From Armigeres subalbatus (taxonomy: Eukaryota; Arthropoda; Insecta; Diptera; Culicidae): DNA of 64,000 nucleotides. Each line of letters starts with the position of its first letter. The first letter of the stretch is position 1. Under the pieces are notes generated by a model. The model did no database searches, had not been told where the DNA came from, and saw only the letters and a list, made by a program, of their open reading frames with translations. The position numbers and the translations under genes are program-made. The DNA lies in contig NC_085140.1 of NCBI RefSeq assembly GCF_024139115.2, forward strand, positions 47,214,180 to 47,278,179, in the 5' to 3' direction. Of the stretch, positions 20,870 through 32,990 are shown piece after piece.

Positions 20870-22674
20870 CAGGTCGGACTCGATTATCCGGAGTATCGAT
20901 TTTATTTTCACTCCGGATAATCGAATCCTCCGGATAATCGAATCACCATAAAAAAATCAAATCTGCAATTAAATAACGAAAAACTCATGTTTTATTTTAC
21001 TTGCAATGGTGTAGTCAGAAATTATTTAGGAAAAACCCTGAATAATCCACCTAGCGGCATCGGTGACTTTCTGGTGTGTTATGAAAAAATAGTATTTTTG
21101 CCATAACGATCCAGCCAATTTTTGATATGAAATGATAAGACAGGATTCCCATTTGAAGGCAACTTGTTAGTTGAGAATACGTGTTAAAAAAATGATTGGA
21201 CTATTTACGCGCTTTTTGTTCAAAAAATAGTATTTCTGAACCCAAAGTTTGATCTAGTCAATTTTCAACAGAAAGCAATGAAATATTTGAGTCCATTGTC
21301 CGATCCATAAGGCTTTCAATAGGCAACAATGTAAAGGCACTCACAGACCTAAGCGATTTCATCGCCGCAACGCCTCGCCGGGATTCTATCGTTGGATCGC
21401 TGCAGGCAATGTTCCATTTACGCCTAAACACCAACGGCGACAGAATCGCATTCGCCAAGCGGTAGAATCGCGTCGCGATTGTCGCGTCACTTGTGTTCGG
21501 GGGAATCTTAATAGGATTTCCCATTAAATGCAATCAGCTGGAAGCAAATCGGATATCTTTATCCAAACAAATTGGTTAGATTTTGCGCACTCCAACACAC
21601 AGACATCACTTTAATTCGCCGACCATAGACGGTCGGTATATAATACTATGGTTCTATAAAGTACATGTCCGAGAAATATAAAAAGGAGTTTGAGAATCAA
21701 AAAAGTGAGCAACGAATCAGGGTTGAAAATGGTCGATTTTTGTGTTACGAAGTTAATGGATTATGGCTTAAGGAGGATATTCTGCAAGAAAACATCCAAT
21801 TGGAAGAACATCGGTGCTGATGACGAATTTAGACTTGTTTTACACATGGACCATAATGGCGATTGTACTAGAACGAAGCGTTTTATCACAACGTTTATTT
21901 ATTTGTCCCCTGTTTTGCATTTGTATCAGGTGGCGAGTATTTTTTTCTTGTCTTGTTATGATCAAAAAACCATTTGCTTCTCGTCTATCGTAGATAATTA
22001 TCAATTGAAAGCGAAATTCGCGATGCTTGTTATGCACCCAAACACATCGTTCTATTGTGGCAAGGTTACGTTTTAATCTGTCGAATGAGTAACTGTTTTG
22101 TCAGTTTTTCAACCACAATGGATAGATATAAATGGAAAATCTGAAGATTTTGTCTTAAATGCAACAGCTTAATTGACAAACGATCAAGTAATTGCATGGA
22201 AAGAGAGGAAACAGACTACTATGGAAAAGTTCTTGAGGCGAGAAATTTGTGGACATGTTATTGAGAAAATAATTGATCCATGGAATTGAGATTAAATATT
22301 TAGAACACCTCTACTTCAGCTCCTCCCATTCGAGCTGCGTTCATGTTTCTTCAAATATTCAAATAAAAAAAATTGTGTTGATATAATAGTAATATATTCA
22401 TTTTAATTCATCAATTTGATATACAAGCACCACCTATAATCCAATTTCTATATACAAAACAATCCCTTTTTCATCCCCTCTCATGTCCTACGTACGTCCC
22501 CATATTAATAAAATAATAATATTGTATAAAAATATTAAAATTTAAAAAAAAATGAAAAAAAAAATTGGGAGGAAAACAATACTCCGGATAATCGAGTCTA
22601 AAATTCCGGATAATCGAATCCCGGATAATCGAGTCCCCGGATAATCGAGTCTCCGGATAATCGAGTCCGACCTG
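20870..22674. mobile_element. TA-flanked DNA transposon (Tc1/mariner/pogo-like) inside gag
   Basis: Terminal inverted repeats CAGGTCGGACTCGATTATCC and its reverse complement end exactly at TA dinucleotides (20868-20869 and 22675-22676). This is the Tc1/mariner target duplication. Subterminal copies of CCGGATAATCGA(G/A)TC repeat about two to three times at the left and five times at the right end. The 1805-bp interior has short frames (21258-21533 minus, 21690-22076 plus) in which I recognise no DDE transposase, so it is probably non-autonomous or badly decayed. Gag reads in frame across it after removal. Confidence 0.85.
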
Positions 22675-22676
22675 TA

Positions 22677-23811
22677 ACTCCATTTTACTGACTCGTTCAT
22701 GCTTTGCTAATTTTTTCACCCTATTCAAAAAATCTTCCACCTGAATTGACCTAGCGTCGCCGCTAAAAACGATGTCCCAGTTTTCTATCCTTGAACGAGA
22801 AGCTCTGTAATAATCATCCCTATAGGCTCTATAGTGGCGTTCTGGAGTATGTGATCGACGAGGATTCCTTTCTCTGACCCACCGAACGGGTTCTTCTTCT
22901 TCCTCTGTACTGCTACTACTACTATTTGAAGTCGAAGTGTATCTACCCCTTGATCTACCGTGTCCTATAGTTTTTCTTCGTTTCCCCTCGTCTGCTGTAT
23001 TCTCGCCTTCGCTAGATTCCGAATTATAATCAGTTGCTGCATGTGATCTATCTTTCTTGTATTTCTTTTCCTTCTTACTTTTACGTTGGCTATAATCATT
23101 TATGCGCATGTGTTTCAACAAATTTTCTGTCCTTTCTATCTGCCTGTACCCTGATTCATATTTAGCGTCACCTATTTTCTGTATCTTTTTGTCCCTTCTC
23201 TCTTCTTTGTTTCTGTTATCTTCTCTCTTTTTATCCTTCGGTATGGTTCCTGTTTTATTACCATATTCATTTGATTGCGTGAATTGAGTATTATTGCTCT
23301 GGTTTCCTACTAACACGAACGCATTGGGATCAGGGTTTCTCCAAGAGGTCTTTAGAGCTTTTGCTCCCTCTCCTAAGTCATGATCGGTTTCGTCGTTCAA
23401 ATGTATTGGATCGTATGTTACTCTCTGCCTGTTCGCTCGTAAAATCTCTTCAATTTGTTTGCAACAGTCGTCTTTCAACTCCTTTTCTTCTTCATTAGAT
23501 GTTCTTGATGATGATAACCTGATTAAATAATGTCTCAAACGAGAAACAATGACATAATCGAATGATTCTCGTAAATTTCTTTTTAAAGATTTGATAACAT
23601 TTTCAAGAGTTTTAGTTTCTTCTCCTATTGCAATACCGGTATCATACAGTTTTGGTTCATTTCGCTCCGTTTTGTAAGCGTATCTAAGAGCTCTCCTTCT
23701 ATCTTCTATTTTAGCGTCCAACTCGATTTCGACGTTTCTAAGTTTAATTTCAAAATTCAGCTCATCTTCTACTAAGTGATCCGCATTTGGTAGGATGTAA
23801 AACCTTACCAT
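22677..23811 (-). pseudogene. Gypsy Gag N-terminal region, basic/Ser-rich
   Basis: About 378 codons from ATG at 23811 to the transposon junction; further codons to 22471 are transposon sequence. The first ~130 residues are charged and probably helical (ELNFEIKLRNVEIELDAKIE). A very basic stretch follows (KKEKKYKKDR), then an SR-like stretch (GRSRGRYTSTSNSSSSS), an EEEEE run, and a folded part (WDIVFSGDARSIQVEDFLNRVKKLA) that leads into the capsid segment. This is longer than usual for insect Ty3/gypsy Gag. The start follows the 5' LTR and PBS by about 415 bases of leader. Confidence 0.8.
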
Positions 23812-24226
23812 TTTGACTAATTTGTTACCGCTTATTCGAATGAAAAAAAAAAAATGTAGTAGAGTTCAAGTCAAAAAAAAAAATCCACAATTCCAAGCAA
23901 ATCAAATTAAAAATACAAAGTAATATTACTAATATTCAAAAACTTAAAAGCGAAACTACAAATTAACCTATTTAATGTAATAATGCAAAATTCAATAATA
24001 AAAAAAATCAAATTCAATTCAATATTTAAACTATTTAAACTACAATGAATTAAATTCAATTTTTGTTTAGCCTAAAGAAAATGGTTTGATAGAAATGTAT
24101 GCTTAAATAAAAAAAAGTATTCTAAAGTATGATGAAAATTTCAAATAAAAAAAAAGAATAATAGTATGATAAATATTTACAAACGTGGTGTGAAATTCAA
24201 TTAATAAAGATTGGATATACTATTTT

Positions 24227-24241
24227 GCGTTGTGGCGCCAA
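24227..24241 (-). other. Gypsy primer binding site
   Basis: Directly inside the 5' LTR, the minus strand reads TTGGCGCCACAACGC. TGGCGCC is typical of primer sites complementary to the 3' end of a lysine-type tRNA. Only the first seven bases after the T match the common pattern, so the tRNA identity is uncertain. Confidence 0.7.
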
Positions 24242-25778
24242 TGTAACCGTTCGTCAAAGCTCTGAATGAATTGCCGCAAACTCAGTGACTTATGCGCCAC
24301 TCTCAACGTTGAGAGACCACTGGTCGTGTTATAATAAGTTGCCCGACTTAGCTTTAGGAAGCATGAGCGCAATCTACAAGGGGTTTTAGAACGGTTCCAA
24401 AGCTAGACAACGAAAATTCAGAGGTGAAGTTTCCTGAGGTGAACGCACCGAAGCAGTAAAGTGAACGTAGGCAAAAACGTACTCTATCTGTAGCGCAAGA
24501 AACGTAAACTCAGCACATTCCCGGGCAGACTAATAAACCACAGGGCTTAGCGAGATAAATGAATGAACGCAAGAGAAATTTATATTGAATTCATTTATGT
24601 ATTATGTTTTTTTCAAGATTCATTTTAGTGTGTAGTGAGAGTGTGAGTGTTGTTGTGTGTGTTACATGGCCATGATTTGCGACATACCTGATCAGGGTTT
24701 ATGCTAGCGGCTGGTACCGACAGGGCTGTGTCGACGGTGCCAACTACAGGGGGTGTCCGATCAATGGTGCGACGGAGCACTCGAGCTCTTCGGCAGATGC
24801 ATCGCCGAAATGTTGTTGGCCGATCTATAGTTGCGAGAAAGGGCGGTGGCTGATGGTCCGATAATCGGCCGTCTCCTCTGCTCAGGAAGCGTCACGGGTC
24901 TCCAACTGGCCTTCGTCTGAGGGACTACACAACCACCACGACTGGGGGAAACTTTCCTTTGGAGAATCTCGGTAGGTCGGAATGCCTTAATCCTCGTTTG
25001 GCTACCGTAATGGCGGGCCCGCACGGTCGGGTTCACACCGCGTGGACGAGAAGTGTCCAGCGGAAACGGGAAAAAGAAAAACCCGTACAAAAAGCGTCGT
25101 TCGGACGCTGCTGTCCGACATGAATCTTGGTTAGGTGCGTAATAATAAATGAATTCAATGGATACCTTTAAGTACTAAAATAAATTGCTCGAGAGTAGAG
25201 CGTTCGCCTCGTGCGAAATTAAACGTACTCGAACTATTTAAATAATTTTAAGAAAATAGAAATAAGAATGTATATTAAGTTTTCATCACTGCACTACAAG
25301 TTGTACTTTATGTAACTTCGCTTTTTGATACACACCTTAGAGAAGTTTTTAAAAATAAAAGGTTTCGCACTGAAACTGGTTTCTACTCTTCAGCCAAGTT
25401 AAAATAGAAATGGCAGAGCAGTTTCAGAAGCACATATTAGTTCCTCAAATTTGCGTAGTCATAGCTTTAGAATAATTGAAATTTACTAATACATTCATAT
25501 TATTTTTAGACGAGTTTTATAGTATTACTTTGAAGCTAAATAATTTCTCTCAGGACTCATTAATATTTAATCTACTTTAGTTCTAAGCTTTTATCCTAAA
25601 AAGCATATTAGAAATGGCAGCTTTTTTATTACACAACTTTATGGCAAGTGGCAGTTGTGTAAATGGTTCGCGAAATATTAAGTATCAATTTATCTAAATT
25701 AGTTTAATTAATTATTTATTAACTGGAACGTAAAAATTAATGTGAGAATATTCACGCAAAATACTAGACATCGTTACA
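24242..25778 (-). repeat. Gypsy 5' LTR
   Basis: A 1537-bp partner of 13810-15381 containing the promoter and leader start of the element. Compared with the other LTR it lacks several small segments and differs by a few percent. A 109-codon frame (24761-25090) corresponds to the 113-codon frame of the 3' LTR. The differences between the two frames are mostly amino-acid changes, which does not suggest purifying selection. Confidence 0.93.
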
Positions 25779-25782
25779 ACGT

Positions 25783-26075
25783 ATGTAGCAACCTTCGAAA
25801 AAGGGATACTTTAGACCATTGTTTCTCAAAGTGGTGGGTCGCGACCCTTCAGCCTGTGTTAATCTTATGGAAGGGGGTTGCGACCCCTCCAACTTTGGGA
25901 AGCTATGCTTTAGACCATAGAGAGCACTCTGAAATTCTCACACTAGATCTGCAGAAGACTTACACGATAGGGCATATAGGGCAAACATTGTTTCTAAACT
26001 AATCGACTGGGGCATTAGAGATCTTTTTGTCACTTTGTTTATGGGCTTAATGGAGAATGTTTTTCGATATTCCAG
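25783..26075 (+). pseudogene. Jockey-like LINE RT fragment, part 2
   Basis: After the gypsy and a 91-bp hAT MITE, the plus strand reads EHSEILTLDLQKTYTIG, then a LIDWGIRDLF-like stretch in another frame. This corresponds to the LINE 'LTLDLSKAYD' catalytic block and the following 'WGI' block. It continues the RT fragment at 13582-13809, which proves that the gypsy landed in this LINE. Several frame breaks are present. Confidence 0.65.
25817..25907. mobile_element. 91-bp hAT-type MITE
   Basis: The ends are CATTGTTTCTCAAAGTGG and, inverted at the right, CATAGCTTCCCAAAGTTGG. The inner parts pair as GGTCGCGACC/GGTTGCGACC. The 8-bp direct repeat CTTTAGAC flanks it (25809-25816 and 25908-25915). 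It encodes nothing and is inserted in the Jockey-like LINE relic. Confidence 0.78.
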
Positions 26076-29000
26076 ATGAGTCAAGTTTATGAATTAGTAA
26101 ATCCAATCAGTGCTGTGCACCATCACCATCAACACCTTTTAACATCCTGATATAGACACGCTTATTCTTCTGCATTCCACACTCTCCTCAACCATCATAG
26201 TAGCACAAAGCTGTTTATTGTGACATGCCTATTGAAATGATCGGATTTGCTTCTTCCATCATTCTCCAAAATATAAAAGAGTGGCACGATACCGAACCAT
26301 CATTTCACTTGCCTTCGAAAAGATACTCATTACCATCAATTTGCAGTTGTATTGGCATTGGGCCGTGCACACATATAAAGCTAATCGTGTGAAAATGAAT
26401 GCAAAGCATAGAACACAATATCTTGTGCAGCGGGGATACACATTTTCGCATGTTCTTCATCAGCCCGAGCGTCGTTCCATTTGGTTGTCTTGGACGCTCT
26501 TTGTGCAATGATGGTTAGCCATATAGAAAGAGTATCATTTTAAATTTTCTATGAATGTACAAAGAGCACCCTGACATTGCACAGCCCTGAATCCAATGTC
26601 ATAGTTTTGGAAACATTATTATTTCCAGTTTCAGTTAAGTTTGACTCTAAAATCGATCGTACAGCGATCCAAAGAAAACGCGATTGCAGTATAGAAAAGT
26701 TGCATAATTTGTTGACATACATAAATCGCAGAATTTATCGTCTAGAGCCCGCGCGGTCGGGATCGATCCATCCATCGTCAGCATGTCTAAAGGTGTGGCA
26801 AAAAAATGGACTGCAACTGCAAGGTGCACCAATGATTTTTTTTGTGTCCTCTTGTACCTTTTGCCAGTAAGCCACCCAATGCACCTTCACTGGCTGGCTG
26901 GCTATCGGTAACCGCCACGAAGTTGGTCGCTCAGGCTATCTCCGCGGGCTGATCTGCCGTCGGGGAGATCGAGCAGTTGAAAGAACCATTAATTGTGTCG
27001 ACCCACCCCTAGTATACTGGGTTGCCGCAACGTCTTTCGAGGGTAGACGATCGAAGTCTTCGCGTAATCTGATGTTTCGCGAAAAATAAAATTAATTGAA
27101 TGGCAAACTTGATAATGAGTAATGGCAATGAGTTGAGTTATTAAGCTTACTGTAGTTCCTTTAAGATCATACATCATCTAAAATTATCTTCATAAGTGGA
27201 ATTGTTATGTTACTCATTTTAGTGTAATTGATGGCTAATGATTTTCGATAAATTTATTTCATACGGTGAGAGAGCAGACGGAAATCGGACATTTTTTAAT
27301 GTCCAAATGAAAATTAGCGAAACTTTTTCATACTTTTTTCGATGATGAAAATGAATTGATAGATGCTTTTTATTGTGTCCGGATGTTATACTTTGTGTTT
27401 TTGCCTTTCTCCTGAATTGTACATGAAAGGCTGTAAATTCGAGGTACATAATCTGTCAAAACGCTTCAACGCTACTACAATCATATTGAGTATTGATTCT
27501 CTGACAGTATTAAGGACAAGTTAAGCGCCGGGTGTCGTAAATCGTTTCACAAACATGGTTCGAATTTGTTTGATGCAAACAACAATTCATCTATTGTAAT
27601 CAGTAATTGCATAATCAGTTAATATCGGAGCTTCATTTGAAATTTTCAGCTATGAACAATTTTTTTTCACGATCCGCAATCAACCGCCTCAATACTTTTC
27701 TCTATAAGTTAAATGCACAACAGAGGGCACGAACTTTCAATCTACGCCGAAATAATCTTCCGCATTGTGGCACTTTCCAAAAGAAACCCTCCTTTCAATG
27801 TGTTATGCCTTTTTTGGAGCCAAGCTTTTTGCGAGAAGGCATTCAGACACAATTAATCCCATTTAGCAATTACCGCAAACGGAGGCACTCAGTTGCCATC
27901 ATGATATACAAAACGTTGTGCGCAAAATAGCAACCATTAACGAGCAAAGTCAAGTCCCTGCCACTTAGGGGTGGTACAAATTGTTTACAGCCGCTCCTTA
28001 GGGGAGTCAACGCTCTCGCCTATTCATAGCACAACTTCATTTGCTCTATCTTTAAGTGACCCTCGGTCACTTGCTGGTCATCGAAAAATGCCGCAATTGA
28101 TATGTGAACATGTCCTCCTTGACATTACCACTTCTGTCGTATATGATTACTCAAAATAGCCTTATTGATTTGTAAAAAGAGCATCATGCAGTTTTGACAA
28201 ACTGAACTATTATTTAGGCAAATAGGCGGCTGCGAACGGAAAGGTGAAAGTGAAAGCACTTCCTTGATTTATTTGGATCGCCTCTGAAGAAGAATTGCAT
28301 GCATGGGTTGTCTTACATAAGTGAACAACTTGGAGGAAATCCTTTCATGACTCAACTGAGATCAGATATCACCCCATCGACATACTGCTGCATATTTATG
28401 AGTTCAATTCGAAACACCCGTCGCAGTGTGGTCTTCTTCGGAAAAAATCAATTACCATAAATTCTTCTACCCATCAGCCAGCGGAGACCTTCTGCGTCGA
28501 ATACGTCTTTCTTCAGCCATGTACCGACGATAACGCGCGGGTATAAACCTTGCTAACGGGCGTTCATCTCTCCACCCAATTGCACGCATTCCTTCGGGGA
28601 CACCTCAAAGTGCATACACTTAGGGCGGGCACTTGGCCCTCGGTGAAGACTCGGTTGCTGCTGCCCCATGCGTTGTGCCTCCCATCAATCTTCAGCACTC
28701 ACAAGATGCAATTAGCATTGAATGCATCTTCCTCGGCCGTCGCACAAACAATGACAAGATAATTCCAAACAATTGCAGCGCCGGTGTTGCAGTCGGAGAA
28801 GTTGACACAACAGCACCGCGCCCGCACGGCACATCCGCATAGGACCGCGTACGGCCCATCATCGCATCGCCATCGATCTTCACAATTTGCATCATAGGTG
28901 AATGGCTACGCTGCAGAACGGGTTTCGTAAATTATCCTACCGAACCCGAAACTGATTGATTTACTGTGTTGCGAATCGGCTGCGTGATAGCAGCCAGCTG

Positions 29001-29985
29001 AGTATGAAGAGGATGGGGCTTCGTTGTAGTAAAAGTTGTTTGAATCTGCAGTAACGAGAGAATGCAAATTTGAATGAATGATTGCTACTTGTTTGTTGCT
29101 TGTTTGTGATCATATTTCATAACTTGAATGATGAGTACAGAGGGAATGTTTGCTGTTCTTGTACATGTTATGATTGATTTCAAGAATGTCTACAGTTCAT
29201 GTTTAAATAATAATATTAATTAGTATAAAATCAATAAGTATGGAAAATTTATTCACTTAAATTATTGTTTGCATTTATTTTTTTTCTTTCAGGTACGTAA
29301 AAGACGCATCAAGAATTCGATACTATAGAAACTGTGGCCCATTATTACATTCGAATGGTATGTTTTTATTTAAAATATTCTGCATTTGAAAACACATTCT
29401 AATTAACTCTGAACACTCACTCTAAATCTAAAATATTTTTTTTCAAAAGAAATTTTTCAGCTCTCTATGTGCAGTTCCATGGGTTGGGTTTTAAAATTTG
29501 TCCGCATCATTGGAATTTGGGGAATTATTTCGAATTAGAAATCGCTTGGGAATCTCTCCCGATTGTCAGAAAAATCTTCCAATTTTTCAGATTGGTATGA
29601 TGTGATGAACTTATTACCCAATAAAAAATCACAAAAATAAAGACAAAAAAAAGATTGGATTACGATGAAGGTTGAATAAATCGTGAAAAACTGAAATTAA
29701 GATTCGCATGGGAATTTCGCGTGGGTAGTCCACAACGCACATTTTCGCTTATTAAGCTTAGTATGCAGTTCTCAAGGAAAATGCTCAAGGTAAATTCGAT
29801 CTAATTACCAAATTAACTTTGATTAGCTAACGTAATTCATAAATTAGGCGAAAAACAAATAGTTTTCTGTTTTCTGTGAATGCAGATAGAATTATTGAAC
29901 AGCTGATTTGCTGTTCAATTCAGCTGGAGATTATTGGGATAAATGAAGAAGCTCTAATAGATCTCCTGTGAATAGCCACTGATGT
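26076..29985. other. Low-repeat DNA, no gene recognised
   Basis: The longest stretch without obvious repeats. Short frames (for example 27607-27930 plus, 28550-28762 plus) show no domain, signal peptide or codon bias that I can support. Positions 27405-27440 (TTTTTGCCTTTCTCC...GAAAGGCTGTAAAT) resemble the start of the repeat at 35923. This could be intergenic or intronic host DNA. Confidence 0.5.
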
Positions 29986-30405
29986 TTTTTTTTATTTGTA
30001 GTTCAAAGATTTGACCGAAGATTTGCAACGAACCGAACATTTCAAACACCCCCATGCTCGTGACGTATCATCCAAAATTGAAATGTACCAGAAAAGATCA
30101 ATGTTTAGCTTCCTGTGTAGCGATGGTCACCGGGGTGGCATTCATATATTCTCTACACCACAGGTAGATAGTAATCGGCAAAAGCTCCCTAAAATGTTCG
30201 TTTCTCTACACACGATCTCTGTACTGATCCTATACCTAGATATAAGACAGCAAGAATCTCGCAATAGTCAGTCGAATACAAACCACAGTCAAAATCGCAT
30301 CTACCGTGTTATTTCTAGTCAGTATAACAAGTGAGCAATAAATCCATTCGTCGTATCGTAAAATTGCCAGTTCACCGCGTAAAGTGTTTGTAAAAATTCC
30401 GAACA
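29986..30405 (+). repeat. Possible BEL/Pao 5' LTR
   Basis: Inferred only. The region ends ...TTCCGAACA at 30405 and contains an AATAAATCC polyadenylation-like motif near 30336. About six bases beyond the end comes TTGGTCTTTCGGACCGGATC, a primer-site-like sequence common just after BEL LTRs. No 3' LTR exists in this window to define the left border, which I placed approximately. Confidence 0.35.
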
Positions 30406-31877
30406 TAAAAGTTGGTCTTTCGGACCGGATCAGCCGGATCACTGCGCGCGCGTGAAACTTGTAAAACTGTGATACTTGGTCGTGAAAGACTGTCTAATCG
30501 TGACAAGTGATAGTGAATAACGCACTTATTGTGTGCGAAGTCACAGTGTAGTGCACCGCATTTGCTTTAACAACTGGACGATCAGACATTGTGTGTGCTT
30601 GCCGCAACTAACAACCGCAAGTTAAGTCCCCACCGGGGTGAAGATTCGAAAGTGATTCCGCACAGTTCGGATAAAAATTGGAAATAAGTGCGGAAAGAAA
30701 GGCAATCGTTTTGCTGGACCGATCGTCAGGTGGCTTGGGCACGCTTTGGTGGCTTGGCTTGGGTCTACGAAACTGAATTATTGTGGGGCCGCACAAAGGA
30801 GGTGAAACAATCAACCCTTCTTCTGTGCCGCAGACTGTAAGTACGCTACGCATTAGGGTGGTTCAAAAAATCGATTTTGCTCCACAGTGCTCATCTGATT
30901 CTTTACCATGTTCTGAGTGTCCTCTGAAAATTTGAGCTCATTTGGATTAAAACAGATTTACCACAAGCCGTTTCAAATTTGCATGCAAATTAGTATGGGG
31001 AAATTTATTTTTTCATTATACTGTTAATGACGCTTCCCCATCAAGCGCATGTTAAAAGAAAACCTACATAGCTAAAAGGGATACTCAACAGCTTTCACCC
31101 AACGAAAACCGCATGTTGATTAATCGTCCCAATAATTAGTAATCGATTTTAAGACAGGTTGCGAATCTTTAGTCATGATCGTTAAACTTCTTTGAGGGCA
31201 TCACTGAAATGTGCAGTGCAACATAGTAGCCTGAATTTGTGTGTGCTATCTTTCGCGCCACGAGCAGCAATGTTGCCTGTTGTTGAGTTATGCAATTAGC
31301 TCCAGAAAACCACGGTATAGATTAAATTCGATTACTAATTATTGGAACGATTAATTGAGATGCGGTTTTCACTGAGTGATAGTTGTTGAGTATTCCTTTT
31401 AGCTATGTAGGTTTTCTTTTAACATGCGCTTGATGGGGAAGTGTCATTAACAGTATAATGAAAAAATAAATTTCCCCATACTAATTTGCATGCAAACTTG
31501 AAACGGCTTGTGCTAAATCAGCTTTAATCCAAATGAGCTCAAATTTTCAGAGAACACTCAGAACATGGTAAAGAATCAGATGAGCACTGTGGAGCAAAAT
31601 CGATTTTTTGAACCACCCTACTACGCATGCATGATAGCAGCCCGGCTGCGGGGATCGTTTTGAGGCAAATAAAGTTAGACTACTACAAGGTGATCAATTA
31701 TCACTAATTGCCTTTGGTTTTGGGAGTGAGTTGAGTTATCCTGACGCACTTTAAAACTGTCCTTGCTCGTCGCTATCGAAGTTGTGGTGGTGCAACGTTC
31801 TTTCGAGGAATTATTTGCGATTTTCTGTTCTGTTGGTCGATTTTGGGGATTTTCGGTGGATTTTCTGACCCTTTAAA
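30406..31877 (+). other. BEL/Pao untranslated leader, interrupted by hAT MITE
   Basis: Non-coding sequence between the putative LTR and the gag ATG, split at 30854-31620 by a foldback element. The remaining leader is about 690 bases. It has no recognised gene. Confidence 0.45.
30854..31620. mobile_element. 767-bp hAT-type foldback MITE with 8-bp TSD
   Basis: Terminal inverted repeats start TAGGGTGGTTCAAAAAATCG and extend about 230 bases with few mismatches. The inner halves are also partly inverted (CTACATAGCTAAAAGG/CCTTTTAGCTATGTAG), so nearly the whole element can fold on itself. The direct repeat CTACGCAT flanks it (30846-30853 and 31621-31628). The TSD length and TAGGG ends point to hAT. 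It has no transposase. Confidence 0.9.
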
Positions 31878-32990
31878 ATGGCACCAAGTTTGCGCGCTCT
31901 GTCTCGTCAGGAGCGATTTTGCATTGACTCAATGAACAACCTCATTAGCCTGACCACCACATACGATGAACAAAAAGACAAAAGCTTTCTTGAAGGATGG
32001 CTGCAGCGGTTGGAAAAAGTGTTTGCCGAATTCCAATCGATTCGTTTGCAGTTAGAGCTGCGTGAAGTTAACGATGAATTTGCGGATGCATCGGAAACTA
32101 TTTCCGTGAATGATGATGCAAATAGGAAGGCTAGAGATGATTTCGAATGCAATTATATGAAGGTGTATGGGTTTATTGTTTCTAAAATGCGTACCCCTGA
32201 ACCTATGCCATCTTCATCAAATCAAAATGTCGTTGGGCAAACGAGCACGCTTGCAGATTCGTCGTTCGCTCGAATAGGGTTACCGGAGGTCAAACTTCCT
32301 ACCTTTGACGGTACCTTAACACAGTGGTTGACTTTTCGTGATGCTTTTGTCAGTTTAATCGATTCTAATCCCCAATTAAAACCAATCGACAAATTCTCCT
32401 ACCTCGTTTCGTCGCTAACTAAAGAAGCGAAACTTGTGATTGAGTCGATAGAAATTACCTCGGTTAATTATTCAGTAGCTTGGGGACTACTTGAGAAGAA
32501 GTTCGATAACAAAAAACTTGTCGTGAGAACGTATATCGAATCATTGCTTTCAATCGAACGTATGCGCAAGGAATGCTACGACTCCTTGGCGCGCATCATC
32601 GATGAGTTTGAGCGGAATCTTAATATGATTCAGAAAATGGGGATAGAAACCAATGGCTGGAGTGTTTTACTGGCGCATATGCTGTGCGCACGCTTGGATG
32701 GTGCTACGCTGAAACAATGGGAGCAGCATCACGCATCCACGGAAGTACCAGATGACGTGCTTCAATTTCTGCGTGGACATTGTGCTATATTGCAGTCGCT
32801 ATCATCGTCGAAAGTTCGTATTCCGGACCCGCCTAAACAGGAACCAATTCGATCGCTGAAAACAAAGTTGAGTCATGCTGTAACCGCAAGCACTTCACTG
32901 AAATCATGCTCCTTCTGTAAGCAGTCGTCGCATTCCCCCTTCCACTGCGAAACTTTCGCAAAATGCCAGTATCCCAACGTTTCGAACTAG
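31878..32990 (+). pseudogene. BEL/Pao Gag
   Basis: A 370-codon frame starting MAPSLRALSRQERF. It contains the Gag domain typical of BEL/Pao elements (LPEVKLPTFDGTLTQWLTFRDAF and KFSYLVSSLTKEAKLVIE, then WGLLEKKFDN). It ends in the first zinc knuckle (CSFCKQSSHSPFHC). A single missing base in an A run near 32960 shifts the frame there, and the next knuckles continue in the frame starting at 32963. Gag would package the RNA. The ATG context (TTTAAAATGGCA) and a matching leader support this start. Confidence 0.9.

Larger units (their letters stand above)
13810..25778 (-). mobile_element. Ty3/gypsy LTR retrotransposon, nearly complete, inactive
   Basis: An 11,969-bp element on the minus strand: 5' LTR at 24242-25778, PBS at 24227-24241, gag, protease, RT/RNase H, integrase, 3' LTR at 13810-15381. 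The 4-bp direct repeat ACGT flanks it (13806-13809 and 25779-25782), and LTR ends are TGTAAC...GTTACA. Domain order PR-RT-RH-IN defines Ty3/gypsy. Long LTRs plus a TGGCGCC-type primer site recall the Osvaldo/Ulysses lineage, but that assignment is tentative. No env-like frame is seen between integrase and the 3' LTR. Gag is split by two insertions and pol carries several frameshifts and a stop. The two LTRs are still very similar, so insertion was fairly recent. Confidence 0.93.

Noticed and set aside
20870..22674. Transposase in the TA-flanked element
   Set aside because: The two short frames show no helix-turn-helix or DDE motif that I can recognise.
30011..30334. 107-codon plus-strand frame before the BEL element
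   Set aside because: Lies in the putative LTR; no domain, so a chance frame is more likely.
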